Assembly (NCBI GenBank): GCA_016758965.1
Contig: JAEPRB010000310.1
Coordinates: forward strand, 1 to 41,352
Origin: Circinella minor
Lineage: Eukaryota; Mucoromycota; Mucoromycetes; Mucorales; Lichtheimiaceae
DNA length: 41,352 nt
Direction: 5' to 3'
A program made the position numbers and the translations under genes. The notes under the pieces were generated by a model. The model did no database searches, was not told where the DNA came from, and was given only the letters and a program-made list of their open reading frames with translations. This document shows positions 32,137 to 41,352 of the stretch, in pieces. Numbering within the stretch: the first letter of the stretch is position 1; each line of letters begins with the position of its first letter.

Positions 32137-35018
32137 GATTTTCAATAAGATTTTCCTTTTTCTTTTTTTTCTATCAAATTATCATTGCAACCATATACAT
32201 CATACTTTATACTTTATTTACAAAACAGCATTCTATCATACAAAAATCCATGATGTGTTTAGTATTTAAAATCACAATCACGTGTTGCTAAAAAAACAAA
32301 ATTACTCATAGTTGAATTCTCCCTATATACCGCTTCATTATTATTATTATTATTATTAATATTTATTAGTACTATTTACCAACCAGCTCCATAATGTGTC
32401 ATTATTTACATTATAATACCCCTTCTTTCTTTTTCATTTTTAATACAATCTATCATAACTAAATTGCTTTTATTTTTATACAACAATTTAATGTATAATA
32501 TATAATGTACTCTAATACTATTGCTCTATACTACGTATTGATAACCTGTGAGAAAAATACAAGTAGTTACTAAGGCAAACCATGGTAAGATGATACTTGT
32601 TAGGTAGCGTAAAACCATCCATTTTCTTTATGCTTTGCTCTATTCGTACATGCGTATCAGTTGCTTTCACATTGTTATACCTCATATCTTTGATTTTTCT
32701 CAAAGAAATATCTATATGGATGGTTCTATAAACATAAGTAAGTCTAGTTTATATAGGATTATTATTAGTCTACATATTAGCAGACAACATATTATTATGT
32801 CACGGCTTATCTCGAAAAACAGTGATTACTGAAGTGACAAATTTTCTTGTGCATTTTTCTGTGACAAAACGGATGTAATGATTTGAACCCAACTTTGTCG
32901 TCGATATTTGAATCCTTTTTATGTACTACGTTGTGGTTACCTCTGATGTGGACAAGGAAGACGATTTTTGTAGCGACAGAAATTAGTATAGTATGTATGA
33001 GACATAACAATGTGAAAGACAATTAATAATGCTTTTATTTCTACAAAAGAAAGGTATACGTACTTGGAATCTGAAGAACACTGCCTACAGTTCCGAACGC
33101 TGACGTCAAGGTACATTGAATTGATGATGATCCATTGGATTGGCTCGTGTGCTTCCCTGGTCAAGTCAGAAACATGGAACTAAATATGAAAACTATAAAT
33201 ACAAGAATTATCAAGTCTAATGGAATGACTTTTATATCCGATACCGTCCGAAAGTAAGTTATTTGATAGATATTATATATATTAAATGGAAAGCGTCCTC
33301 GTCATTATCGTCGCCTGATAGTATTAAATTTTTAAGCAACCACTAGTAGTTGTCATATCCAGTCAGTTCTTTTCCGACATGAACATTTGTATCAACTATG
33401 TAAAAAAGAAAAGTGTGCACGCAGAGAATTCGGTCCAGCCCCCGAATGATTTGAAATAGAAAACCATTCAGCTGTAGATCTAAAGTTAACCTATCATGAA
33501 TCTAAGGAATAAAAGATAAAAATAAGATAAAAAACTTTTTTTCTTATTTTTCGGAACGGAGTTGTTCTTCTTTGATCACAGCTTAATCAAATCAAACTGA
33601 AGCTCACGGTGCCTCTGTAGCACTTTTTTTTTTATTTTCCACTCGTCACCCCCCCCCCCCAAAAAAAAAAAACTTATAATAATTCAACCTGTCGAATGAT
33701 AGTGATGCTACAGTAGTTCTTTTATTTTTTTAAAGAATAAAAAAAAAGTGCGGCAGTTTAATAATGAATGTAACACACATTTTATGCTCTTCAATCAGGG
33801 AAAGAAACCCTTGTTTTATGTAAACAATGATACTTATTTCCTATTTATCACAACCCAAAGCTGAAACTTTTTTATTATATTAACATTGATTTCTATCCAT
33901 TCAGCTTTTGTCCCAGTTATCCGTGCACCCTTTTTTTTTTCAGACAAATGAAAATCAATCTAGGGACTGGAACGGGAGCTGGCGGGAATATCGGACCACG
34001 TTTATTTTTTTGTCGGGAAATCTAAATTTTTTCGTGATGGTTTCACAGATAAAAAAAAAAAGTCAACTAGGGGTTAATTATGATGTTTAAGTTTAAGTGT
34101 ATGTATGCTCATAAGTATGGATAACAATCCAATTTTTATTCGGGGCCCCACCTTTCAAAAAGCAGACAAAAGAAGATGGAGTATTTTGCCCCACATTATA
34201 TGTTCACCCGCATTTTTTGTGATCTTTTAAAAAAAATATTCGCTCAAGTGCAAATAAAATAAAAACATTGAATTCATAATTTGAGAAAAAAAGAACGGAC
34301 CACAACGGATCGTTTGGCGATGTCCCGCCTCATACCGTTTGAAAGATGCGGGAATTGTGTTTTGGGCATTAAGGGGTTTAACTTTCTTAAAATTTTACTG
34401 GTTTGGACAATACTGTGCACTTTTTTTTTATTGGTATGGCAACAACAAAGTGCTTAAGTAATAAAAGCAGCTTGTTTATCAGCCATAGTAAAAAAAAAAA
34501 AAAAGAGAAGCGAGAAATATATTATATCTGTTTTGTTAACTTTCTTAAGCTTTGATATAGTAACAACAGTTCAAAAGTGATTATAAATTGGGAAAAAGTT
34601 CCACCACAACTATATATTCAAATCACAAGACGTCATTTTTGTTGTTATTAGTTATAGTATGCTTATTAATATTTCAGCAAGGTATATAAAAAATGTGCAG
34701 GGTCCCCCACTATGCTGTCATTTTTTTTGTTGCTGAAGGTGAGTGGTTGAAAAATACAAATCCGCGCTTACATTAGAACGGAAAAGGGAAGAACAGCTGC
34801 TCCGATTCTTAGTTTCGGAGACCACGAGAGAAATATTGGTTATTTACTAACTAGACATGGTACCAAGAAAAGAATCTATTGTCCGAATCATAAAAAAAGT
34901 ACTTCAATAGCTGTAATTTTTTCTAGTAGACCTCTTCATCTTTTTATTTATTTATTTTTGTTTCGTTTTCTTTGATATACTTTTTTATTCTTTTACTTCT
35001 CTGGATCACAGCATAAAA
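32137..35018. other. Long intergenic region between the Bud4-like and hexose transporter genes
   Basis: About 2.9 kb without a supported gene. The right third should contain the transporter promoter: a TATA-like TATATAAAAAA lies about 34683-34693, and the inverted repeat CTCCGA/TCGGAG (34800-34805, 34815-34820) lies about 200 bp before the ATG. CGGACCAC occurs at 33992-33999 and 34296-34303 in small GC-rich patches. A C12-A12 junction lies at 33649-33672. Small open frames at 32518-33164 carry no domain or coding signal. Confidence 0.5.
33649..33672. repeat. Twelve C followed directly by twelve A
   Basis: A run of 12 C passes without interruption into a run of 12 A. The opposite strand carries a G run of the kind that could fold into inter-strand quadruplex structures. 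Simple homopolymer growth is the likeliest origin. Confidence 0.85.
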
Positions 35019-36740
35019 ATGGATTCCAGAACAGCAGGCCTTCGCCCATTCGTTGTATTTTGTGTTATCATTGCCAGTCTTGGTGCATTAAGTAACGGTA
35101 TCAATACTAGTTCACTCAATATTCCTGGTGATTATGTAAAGAACTGCCCTGGTGTTCCTGAAGGCGAGGTTACTTACTTTGAAGGCAGTTCAATTCCAAA
35201 ATGTATACCTATGGGTGATTGGATTTGGTAAGCATTTTACATCACCATATTTATAAGATTATTTCAATCATTAAAATAAAATATGAGAGCCATTCAGCTA
35301 ACACAACGATATTATGGAAATGATTATACGTATAGGGGTGTTGCAACAGGTATGTTTGCTGTAGGTGGTTTACTTGGTGCTTTGGCTGCAAGTCCATTGG
35401 CTGAACGATTCGGCCGTCGTGACTCTATGCTTTTAATGAATACTACTTTCTTTATTGGCGCTGTTTTGCTTTCTACCTCTACAACAAGCGGTCAATTTGC
35501 TGTTGGCAGAATCTTTGTTGGTGCAGGCTCTGGTTTCATGGTAGGAAATAGTTTGATATTTTTTGATGTAGAGTAGATAGCATATGCAAAATACGATGGA
35601 ATAATATTAATTAATTGATTTTTGCTATTATCATTATAACAGACTGTGGTCATTAGTATGTATATTGCTGAAATTGCTCCCCCACCTACCCGTGGTGCAC
35701 TTGGTTGCTTCCTCCAATTATTCATGACATTCGGTATTCTTATTATTCAAGCTATTGGTCTTGGCTTACGTTCTTCAGTTGGATGGCGTGTTGCCACTGT
35801 CATTACTGTCGCTCCCGCAGTTGCTCAAATGCTTTTATTACCTTTCTGTGCTCGCTCGCCAAGATGGTTGGTCTCTCGTGGCCGTATCGATGAAGCCCGT
35901 GCTGAACTTTTACGACTTCGTAATGGTGATATCGAAGAAGAATTCTCCGACATGATTCTTGGTGCTTCCACTAGCAGTAATGAAGATGTCAAGAATCATA
36001 TCCCTGATGGTGATAAAGATTCTGTTTACTATGACAACGAAAAAGCTACCTCGAATGGTCAAGTTGACTCCAATCTTTCATTCTTCCAAGTTATTCGTAT
36101 TCCAGTTCTTGCAGCTCTCACAGTCAAAATGTGTATCGTTCACGCATCCTCTCAGCTTAACGGTATTAATGCCATTATGTATTATTCTACCAACATTTTC
36201 GCCACTTCGTTTGATGGTGATGCTCCTTATGTTACTGTAGGTGTCACTGGTCTCAATGTTGTTGTTACCATTATTGGTTTGGCACTTGTTGATCGATTGG
36301 GTCGTAAATTCTTGCTTTTGTTTTCGTCCATGGGTATGTGCTTGTTTGCTGCCATCATGACTATCGCTCTCCGTTTCGAAGTATCTGCACTTCAAGTTGT
36401 TTGTGTCATGTTGTTTGTTTCCTCGTTTGCTGTCGGTCTTGGTACCATTCCTTTCTTGATTACTGCTGAAGTATACCCTACTTATGCTGTCGGTGCTGCT
36501 TCTTCAGCCGCATTGTTCGTCAACTGGCTTTGTAACTTTATTATCGGTCTTGTTTTCCCTGCTCTTCAAACAGCATGTGGTCCCTATGTGTTCCTTATCT
36601 TTACTGGTATTGCAGCATGTAGTTCAGTATTCATGTTATTCTTTGTACCGGAAACCAAGCAAAAGAGTATCGAAGATATTGGCCGTTCCCTTGGTTGGTA
36701 TGACCTTAACGTCAAAGAGATTCTCAACAAAAAGAACTAA
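35019..36740 (+). CDS. MFS hexose transporter (sugar porter family)
   Basis: Three exons (35019-35227, 35336-35540, 35643-36740) give 503 residues with about 12 membrane helices. The first intron must end at the AG at 35334-35335, so the join reads DWIW-GVATGMFAVGG; any Met-started reading from 35283 would translate intron sequence. Sugar-porter signatures are in order: AERFGRRDS between helices 2 and 3, RSPRWLVSRGR before the central loop, SSQLNGINAIMYYS in helix 7, VDRLGRK between helices 8 and 9 and VPETKQKS after helix 12. The QLNGINAIMYYS motif marks glucose/hexose uptake carriers of the plasma membrane; exact substrate unknown. The middle loop (about 200-250) is acidic and hydrophilic. 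Codon use is C-richer than in the neighbours (GTC, ATC, TTC), suggesting strong expression. Confidence 0.93.
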
Positions 36741-37647
36741 AACACAATATTAGAATACCATTTAGTTCATTCTTTTTCTTTTTTTTTTCCATTTAATTTG
36801 TAAAAACTTTTCATTCCCCTTTAATCTTCTTGCCATCATTTTTAATCCTAATCTCACATGTATCATTTTATTTCTCATATCGAGTTCAATCTTTTTTTTT
36901 ATCACATCAATTTGTAAGTAAAGTATTTCCCTCCTATTATTTTTTTTAAAAAAAAAATAAGTTTTGATAATATATACGTATTAGCAGTTTTTTTTCAAAG
37001 ATGACAATGTTAGCGCAAAGCAGTTTGAACAAAATTATTTATTCCTATTACATTATGTTTGTCTTACTTATACATGTACATGCCAAACTTTCTCTCGGTA
37101 GAATTAGTTACTAATATAAATAATGCGGGCTGGAATATAGAAAATTTTAATTATTATTATTCTACGTACTTTATTATCGTTGGCTGAAAATATTTAATAT
37201 TGCAGCTTTATAAACTATTTAAGCGTTCAATGTGTGATTGAAGTACTTCGTATAAAGATATAAAACAAAGAATAAATAATATACTATGTAGTTGTATTTG
37301 AATAATAAATTGTATGAAATAGAATAGAAATATGGGTTGTGGGAGTTCTCATATTCAGGAATATTACTTCTGAATCCACAAAAGAGAAACCTTATAATGA
37401 GTTTAAGAGGCTTTATGCTCAAAAAAAACTATTGTCAAGTCAATTTATTTGTTAAGACTAAAAGATTTAAAAGGTAAAGATAGAACTGAAGAAAAGATTT
37501 TATTAGAAATAATTTAGAGGTATTTATACTATTTAGCAATGCCAGAAATATGGCATTTTTGCTTTGCCACAAATGTGTCTTTGCTTTGCCAGAAAAGTGG
37601 CATTGGATAAGCCAATAAGATCACGTAATGAGGCTGTTTATGATACT

Positions 37648-37681
<34 letters not shown>

Positions 37682-38498
37682 CGATGATGATGATGATGAT
37701 ATAGTAACGACAATAGTATTGATACAAATGTTTTTAATTTTGGTACGTTACACTATGATGTGTTATCGTAAAGATTTGTTTATAATAGCTTAAATAATCA
37801 GACTACATTTTACTTTTTGGCTATTTTTGATAGTAAACTACCTCCAATACGAAATCAGCTTCGATTATAAAACGACCACATGGGATCAAACCGTGGTTAT
37901 TAAACCCCCAAGTATTTTTTTTTTATTTTCTCTTAAAAACTCTGACAGATGCACCTAATCTCTCCAGTTTTATTATTCTCTCACTTTTCTGCCTAAGGTG
38001 TACGATAGAATAATAATTTAATTCGATAATAAAAAAGTAAATAAAACGATGAGTCCTTTGAAACAGTGTTTATTCTTAAAAACAAGATAAAGATTATTAT
38101 TCTATGTACTACGTAGTTGATCTATTTATATGAATTGTTTATTATGATGAGTTATTTCTGGTATGTCATCTGAAGAATGTATCTTAAAGAATTTTATCAT
38201 AAGGTATGATAACCTTGTTCTTCTTAGGATGATCATTTTTAGCTTTAACAGGGGTAGACTCTTGGAATCTCCGGTATTTTTACATTCTTAATTCCATGAC
38301 ACTACATTGCCTTTTATTCATTCATGGTCAAAATATCAATATTTACACATTAGTTTTTACGACATTTGTAACTATTACATTAAAAGTAAAGAAGAAGACC
38401 GGTTGTATGTGAGAAGGAAAAAAAAGGATACAGTACGCATTCATATATAATTCTTGTTGATATTATTAAAAAAATGTGCTATAAATGATATACAATAA
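36741..38498. other. Intergenic region with microsatellites and short hairpin repeats
   Basis: About 1.75 kb with no gene that I can support. It starts with the T-rich 3' flank of the transporter gene, has a cluster of three GCCA-type hairpin units (37539-37606), and a (TAA)n tract (about 37649-37679) running into a (GAT)n tract (about 37682-37701). From about 38.5 kb onward decayed transposon coding sequence begins. Confidence 0.5.
37539..37606. repeat. Three tandem small hairpin units with GCTTTGCCA spacers
   Basis: Three neighbouring units read AATGCCAGAAATATGGCATT, GCCACAAATGTGTC and GCCAGAAAAGTGGCATTGG, separated by TTTGCTTT-type spacers. Units one and three are self-complementary (GCCA...TGGC); unit two is a diverged version. 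The arrangement suggests local duplication of a short palindrome. Confidence 0.65.
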
Positions 38499-39345
38499 TG
38501 ATGGGCTTGAAGATACAGTGTGTGATCCTAGATAAAAAGTTTGAGGCTAAAGCATTAGCCAAGTATAATGAGATACTCCGAAATGCTAAAATACAGCTGA
38601 AATCATCAAATATTCAAAAGTAAACTGAACTAAAATATAGTTACTAGTTATAACAAGTAACTGACTCTTTATACTGTACATCTGATAAACAAAACAGAAA
38701 ACTAGAATTCGTGAAAAATGGATTGGACGTGATGTTGCAACTATGTATAGTTCATTTTGGCAATATTAAGACAAACGCTGTTGAAGGAGCACATGCTAAG
38801 CTAAAGAGGTCAATACAATCAAGAAGTAGCAATTTATTCTCAGTTTTTAAGCAAATAGATGGGCACTATATATTAAAAGTATGTTTTTAAAACTTGAACA
38901 GATATAATAATATCTACTACTTATACCTTTTCTGTAAACCAACAATAGAATATAACATGGAAACAACAGGATCATAAAGAATACTTTACCACCAATCCAC
39001 ATATTTTTGAGTCTCAAAAAGAACACTTACGTAGTAAAATTGGAACGTAATATATCCAAATTTACATTTTACGCCATCCGTGATGAGCTTAAGGATCGAA
39101 ATACTTTGAAAACAAGTATTTGTATATATGCTATTAAAGATTATTACAATATTCCATGTTGTCACATACTAACCACAACTGGCGTAATTCCCTTGGGTTT
39201 GAGTCCTAGATGTTGACAAATATACACTGGTCAAAAACAACTTAAAGCTTTGCGACAACGCTTAAAAGCAATGAATGATAAAGTTTTTGTGGATCTCAAA
39301 GAGTTGCAGCGGCCAAAAAATGCTCTAGAGAAATGCAGAGGCAAA
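38499..39345 (+). pseudogene. Decayed MULE-type transposase fragment
   Basis: A frame 38702-38878 reads LEFVKNGLDVMLQL, then VHFGNIKTNAVEGAHAKLKR, the 'HFGN-T-T-VEGAHA-LK' block of MULE/FAR1-type transposases just after the catalytic core. A 70-bp GT-AG intron (38879-38948) follows; the frame resumes (NITWKQQDHKEYF, ESQKEHLRSKIG), then shifts frame near 39040 to continue as RNISKFTFYAIRDELK and YYNIPCCHILTTTGVIPL, which resembles the SWIM-like C-x-H region. A stop follows at 39214-39216 and the sequence then turns lysine-rich. An open stretch at 38499-38622 (MGLKIQCVILDKKF...) may be a further upstream piece. The N-terminal DDE core is absent or unrecognisable. The element is dead: frameshift, in-frame stops and truncation are all visible. 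Confidence 0.65.
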
Positions 39346-39584
39346 GATTAAGAAACAGGCAAAGAACATGATTCAATTGCTTTAGAATATCAAAAACAAG
39401 AAAGTTGAAAGAAGGCAAAAACTAGTTTTGGTCGTGAATCCACTGAAATTTGGTATTTATTTATTTCTAAAATCATTCTAATAATTAATCCTGTTTAACA
39501 TATTATCTAATATATCATTAATTAATTAAATCCATAGGACGAGAAAACATAAACTTACTGCATTATGCCAAATTTAAGTATGAT

Positions 39585-40021
39585 AATCAATCATTTGATT
39601 CCTTGCTCCAAAGTAGATGAAATATATAACCCAATTGAGGATGGAAACCATGTATTTTGAGCGTTGGGAGTCGATTGTTTGATGACGAAAATAACATGTC
39701 GATATAAAAGATACAATACTTATGTATTATTTGACAAATTTCGATAGTATTTACAAAAGCTATAATCGATCCCCGTAGCAATAAATGGTTTTGCTCAAAT
39801 TGCTTCTGATACATTAGAAACTCCTATCGCATTCTATGGTTTCTCCAAAATTGCCCACATCTAATAGCACACCATTTTGATAATGCTCATATTATTCTTA
39901 TCAAAATCAAATATGGCCTGAACTTTATTACGAAAACCTAGGAAGAAAAAAAAGAAGTATTAACTGTTGATCCTTGGTACCCCATTTTCAAAGATGTATT
40001 CGGTCGATCTATCCGTAATTA
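39585..40021 (+). pseudogene. Decayed OTU-like cysteine-protease region, probably the 3' part of the MULE
   Basis: In one frame I read CSKVDEIYNPIEDGNHVF, a stop at 39658-39660, then ALGVDCLMTK, further stops, and AINGFAQIASDTLETPIAFYG. The layout fits the OTU fold: the signature 'DGNCGFRAL' becomes DGNHVF-stop-AL, so the catalytic Cys codon is replaced by His, and the later part fits the region before the catalytic His. OTU-like domains are known downstream of or fused to MULE-like transposases in fungi, and this fragment follows the transposase remnant on the same strand. Evidence is by eye only; several in-frame stops make it a pseudogene. Confidence 0.45.
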
Positions 40022-40439
40022 TAGTGAGTACTCTTTTCTAAGGGATTCCGTTTGTTCATCTAATTCCGAAGCAGTCTATTTAACTAAATAATTATCTTCC
40101 TCCTTTCTATTTTTTTTAGCATAATCTTTTTTCTCTTCTCCTTTGTGCGTTACTTTTCCTTTCTTTTTGATTTTATATCAAATAAGAAAAATATACCCTT
40201 CTTTTTATTTCTGCAAAGGAGGGGGGGTGAATTCCGGGTTGCATATATGAAAAGGGGTATAACTTTTAACTTTTGTGGGTGCAAATAGACGAGCCTTTCC
40301 TTTTGTATTTCAAAATATTATTACACGCATCCATTCTTATATAATACAACGATCAATAGATCTTTTTCAACATTTCGACCCTTTTCTCTCCAATGCTTCA
40401 CATGATGTGTGTTGATATAAAACTCAACTCTTTACAGAG

Positions 40440-40967
40440 CGTCTAAAAAAAAGCATTCAGTGCAGCACCACAAGTAATTTCAGAAAATCTTCAGCTGTAC
40501 GGTACGTATATATTGAAATAGAGGGATGATATGAATCATATACTCGCATGTGAATAACATGAATGAAATCATATAGAAATACATTTCGCTTGTGAAAAAT
40601 CAAAACAACGCCCATCATTTAAAGAGCTCTTTGCAAACAATGCTGATGAAGTGGCTAATCATTCGAATTTAGCTCAGGATCTTTAAAACAATTTGGTCAA
40701 AATCATATTGTAGCGTTTCCAAACGAATGGGAGTTCGGACATCCATTGACATGGTAAGCAGAGTTATTATAGCGACCTATTTTTTACAGTTAACTTTGAC
40801 TACTATATTTTACTTATCCATTATATTATCTATTATATTAAAATCACACAGGAGTTATATCTAATTCACAGAAAAGAAAATTTTCATATTGCGTTCTCTC
40901 GGTTGTGGCATATTTAACAGACCCACTTTGGCGTCTGAAAACTATTATACAGCCTTAGATATCCTTA
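40440..40967 (+). pseudogene. Decayed spliced gene of unknown family
   Basis: Joining 40448-40501 with the segment beginning at 40577 after a GT-AG intron gives KAFSAAPQVISENLQLY-EIHFACEKSKQRPSF and onward to NHSNLAQDL, then a stop. A one-base shift restores KQFGQNHIVAFPNEWEFGHP. A second intron (about 40755-40851) leads to GVISNSQKRKFSYCVLSVVAYLTDP and a stop at 40965-40967. The preserved splice sites and amphipathic reading suggest a former gene, but I do not recognise it. It ends directly before the GC-rich repeat at 40973. Confidence 0.4.
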
Positions 40968-40972
40968 CTACC

Positions 40973-41060
40973 AGGCGAAGCGCCTTTTGGAGGTCAAAGA
41001 GGGGGGGGGCTTCCCTTTGAATCAAACCGTTAAGTGATCCAGAGCGAAGCGAGGAAGGAT
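40973..41060. repeat. GC-rich repeat, copy B (inverted relative to the copy at 121-246)
   Basis: The block carries CCAGGCGAAGCGCCTTTTGG, with the short palindrome GGCG-AAG-CGCC, then a run of nine G (about 41001-41009), and ends GATCCAGAGCGAAGCGAGG. The same landmarks occur in the same order on the minus strand at 121-246. Both are islands of high GC in AT-rich DNA. This copy sits within the transposon graveyard, supporting a mobile origin. Confidence 0.6.
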
Positions 41061-41352
41061 TGCTTGAAACAAAATCCAAAGCATTAAAAAAGGTAGTTTA
41101 AAAAAAAAACCACAAGAACTTCTACCATAAAACAATCTCGTTCAGGCACGTTGATGACGGAGACAGCTTTTGCAGAAGTAGAAAAAAAGTATAATGATGT
41201 AATTGAAAGTGGAAAAGTATGGACGTTGTTATATCAATCAAATATAATAAAAATAAAGAGACGTTAAAAAGTCAACGAGACCCAAAAGAACAATAATTGA
41301 ACTGAAGTTTATTAAAATAAAATATTATCTCTATTTATATGAATCTTATTAT
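41061..41352. other. Right edge of the window, possible exon fragments
   Basis: A short open stretch GLLETKSKALKK (about 41059-41094) is followed by a GT-AG-compatible gap and TLMTETAFAEVEKKYNDVI (about 41149-41205), ending near a possible donor at 41215. These could be exons of a gene or of the same decayed element, but the fragments are too short to name. Confidence 0.25.

Noticed and set aside
32518..33164. Small overlapping open frames downstream of the Bud4-like gene
   Set aside because: No codon bias, domain or splice support.
35283..35335. Met-started reading into exon 2 of the hexose transporter
   Set aside because: The conserved WGVATGMFAVGG join needs the acceptor at 35334-35335, so this stretch is intron.
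37649..37701. Possible CRISPR-like or coding repeat array
   Set aside because: Plain (TAA)n and (GAT)n microsatellites with no unit-spacer structure.
39587..39814. Minus-strand open frame over the OTU-like remnant
   Set aside because: The plus-strand reading matches a known domain order; the minus reading shows no family features.

Overview
The window is AT-rich nuclear DNA of a filamentous fungus. Genes are separated by long intergenic stretches and cut by many short GT-AG introns, often full of (TA)n or homopolymer runs. The protein set (JmjC/PHD demethylase, LARP7-type La protein, Bet2, Rpf1, a ZNF277-like protein, a Pep12/syntaxin-7-type Qa-SNARE, a Bud4/anillin-type protein, a hexose transporter) plus the base composition suggest an early-diverging fungus, most likely Mucoromycota/Mucorales. 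That placement is inference from gene content and style, not from a marker gene.

Layout. (1) 1-633: 3' end of an unrecognised gene, one of whose introns holds a GC-rich, hairpin-forming repeat. (2) 1.57-5.91 kb, minus strand: a carboxyltransferase (acyl-CoA carboxylase beta type), then a secreted PF04185-type acid phosphatase. (3) 7.50-14.43 kb, a tight housekeeping cluster: JmjC demethylase (+), LARP7-like (-), Bet2 (+), Rpf1 (-). The first pair converges with 12 bp between stop codons, LARP7/Bet2 diverge from 126 bp, and Bet2/Rpf1 converge with 149 bp between stops. (4) 14.4-17.1 kb: non-coding, with two inverted copies of a roughly 450-bp terminal-inverted-repeat element, each with a perfect 8-bp target duplication. 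(5) 17.1-20.9 kb: ZNF277-like (+) converging on Pep12-like (-). (6) 21.9-26.0 kb: a large low-complexity protein with two CCHC zinc knuckles. (7) 28.6-32.1 kb: anillin/Bud4-like protein with a C-terminal PH domain. (8) 35.0-36.7 kb: hexose transporter. (9) 37.5-41.35 kb: a graveyard of decayed mobile DNA, including a MULE-type transposase remnant, an OTU-protease-like remnant that has lost its Cys codon, an unidentified spliced pseudogene, and a second, inverted copy of the GC-rich repeat seen at the left edge.

The genes do not form one pathway. They cover chromatin (JmjC), small-RNA biogenesis (LARP7), ribosome assembly (Rpf1, possibly ZNF277), membrane traffic (Bet2 prenylates Rabs; the Qa-SNARE acts in endosome/vacuole fusion), septation or cortex (Bud4-like) and nutrition (phosphatase, sugar uptake, acyl-CoA carboxylation). 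All exon models were built by hand from splice signals; every complete multi-exon model sums to a multiple of three. I saw no tRNA, rRNA or CRISPR array. I found no clear new multi-gene system. The best leads are the LARP7-like protein with an altered La motif, the 25-nt exon carrying the iron ligands of the demethylase, the paired TIR elements, and the MULE/OTU remnant.
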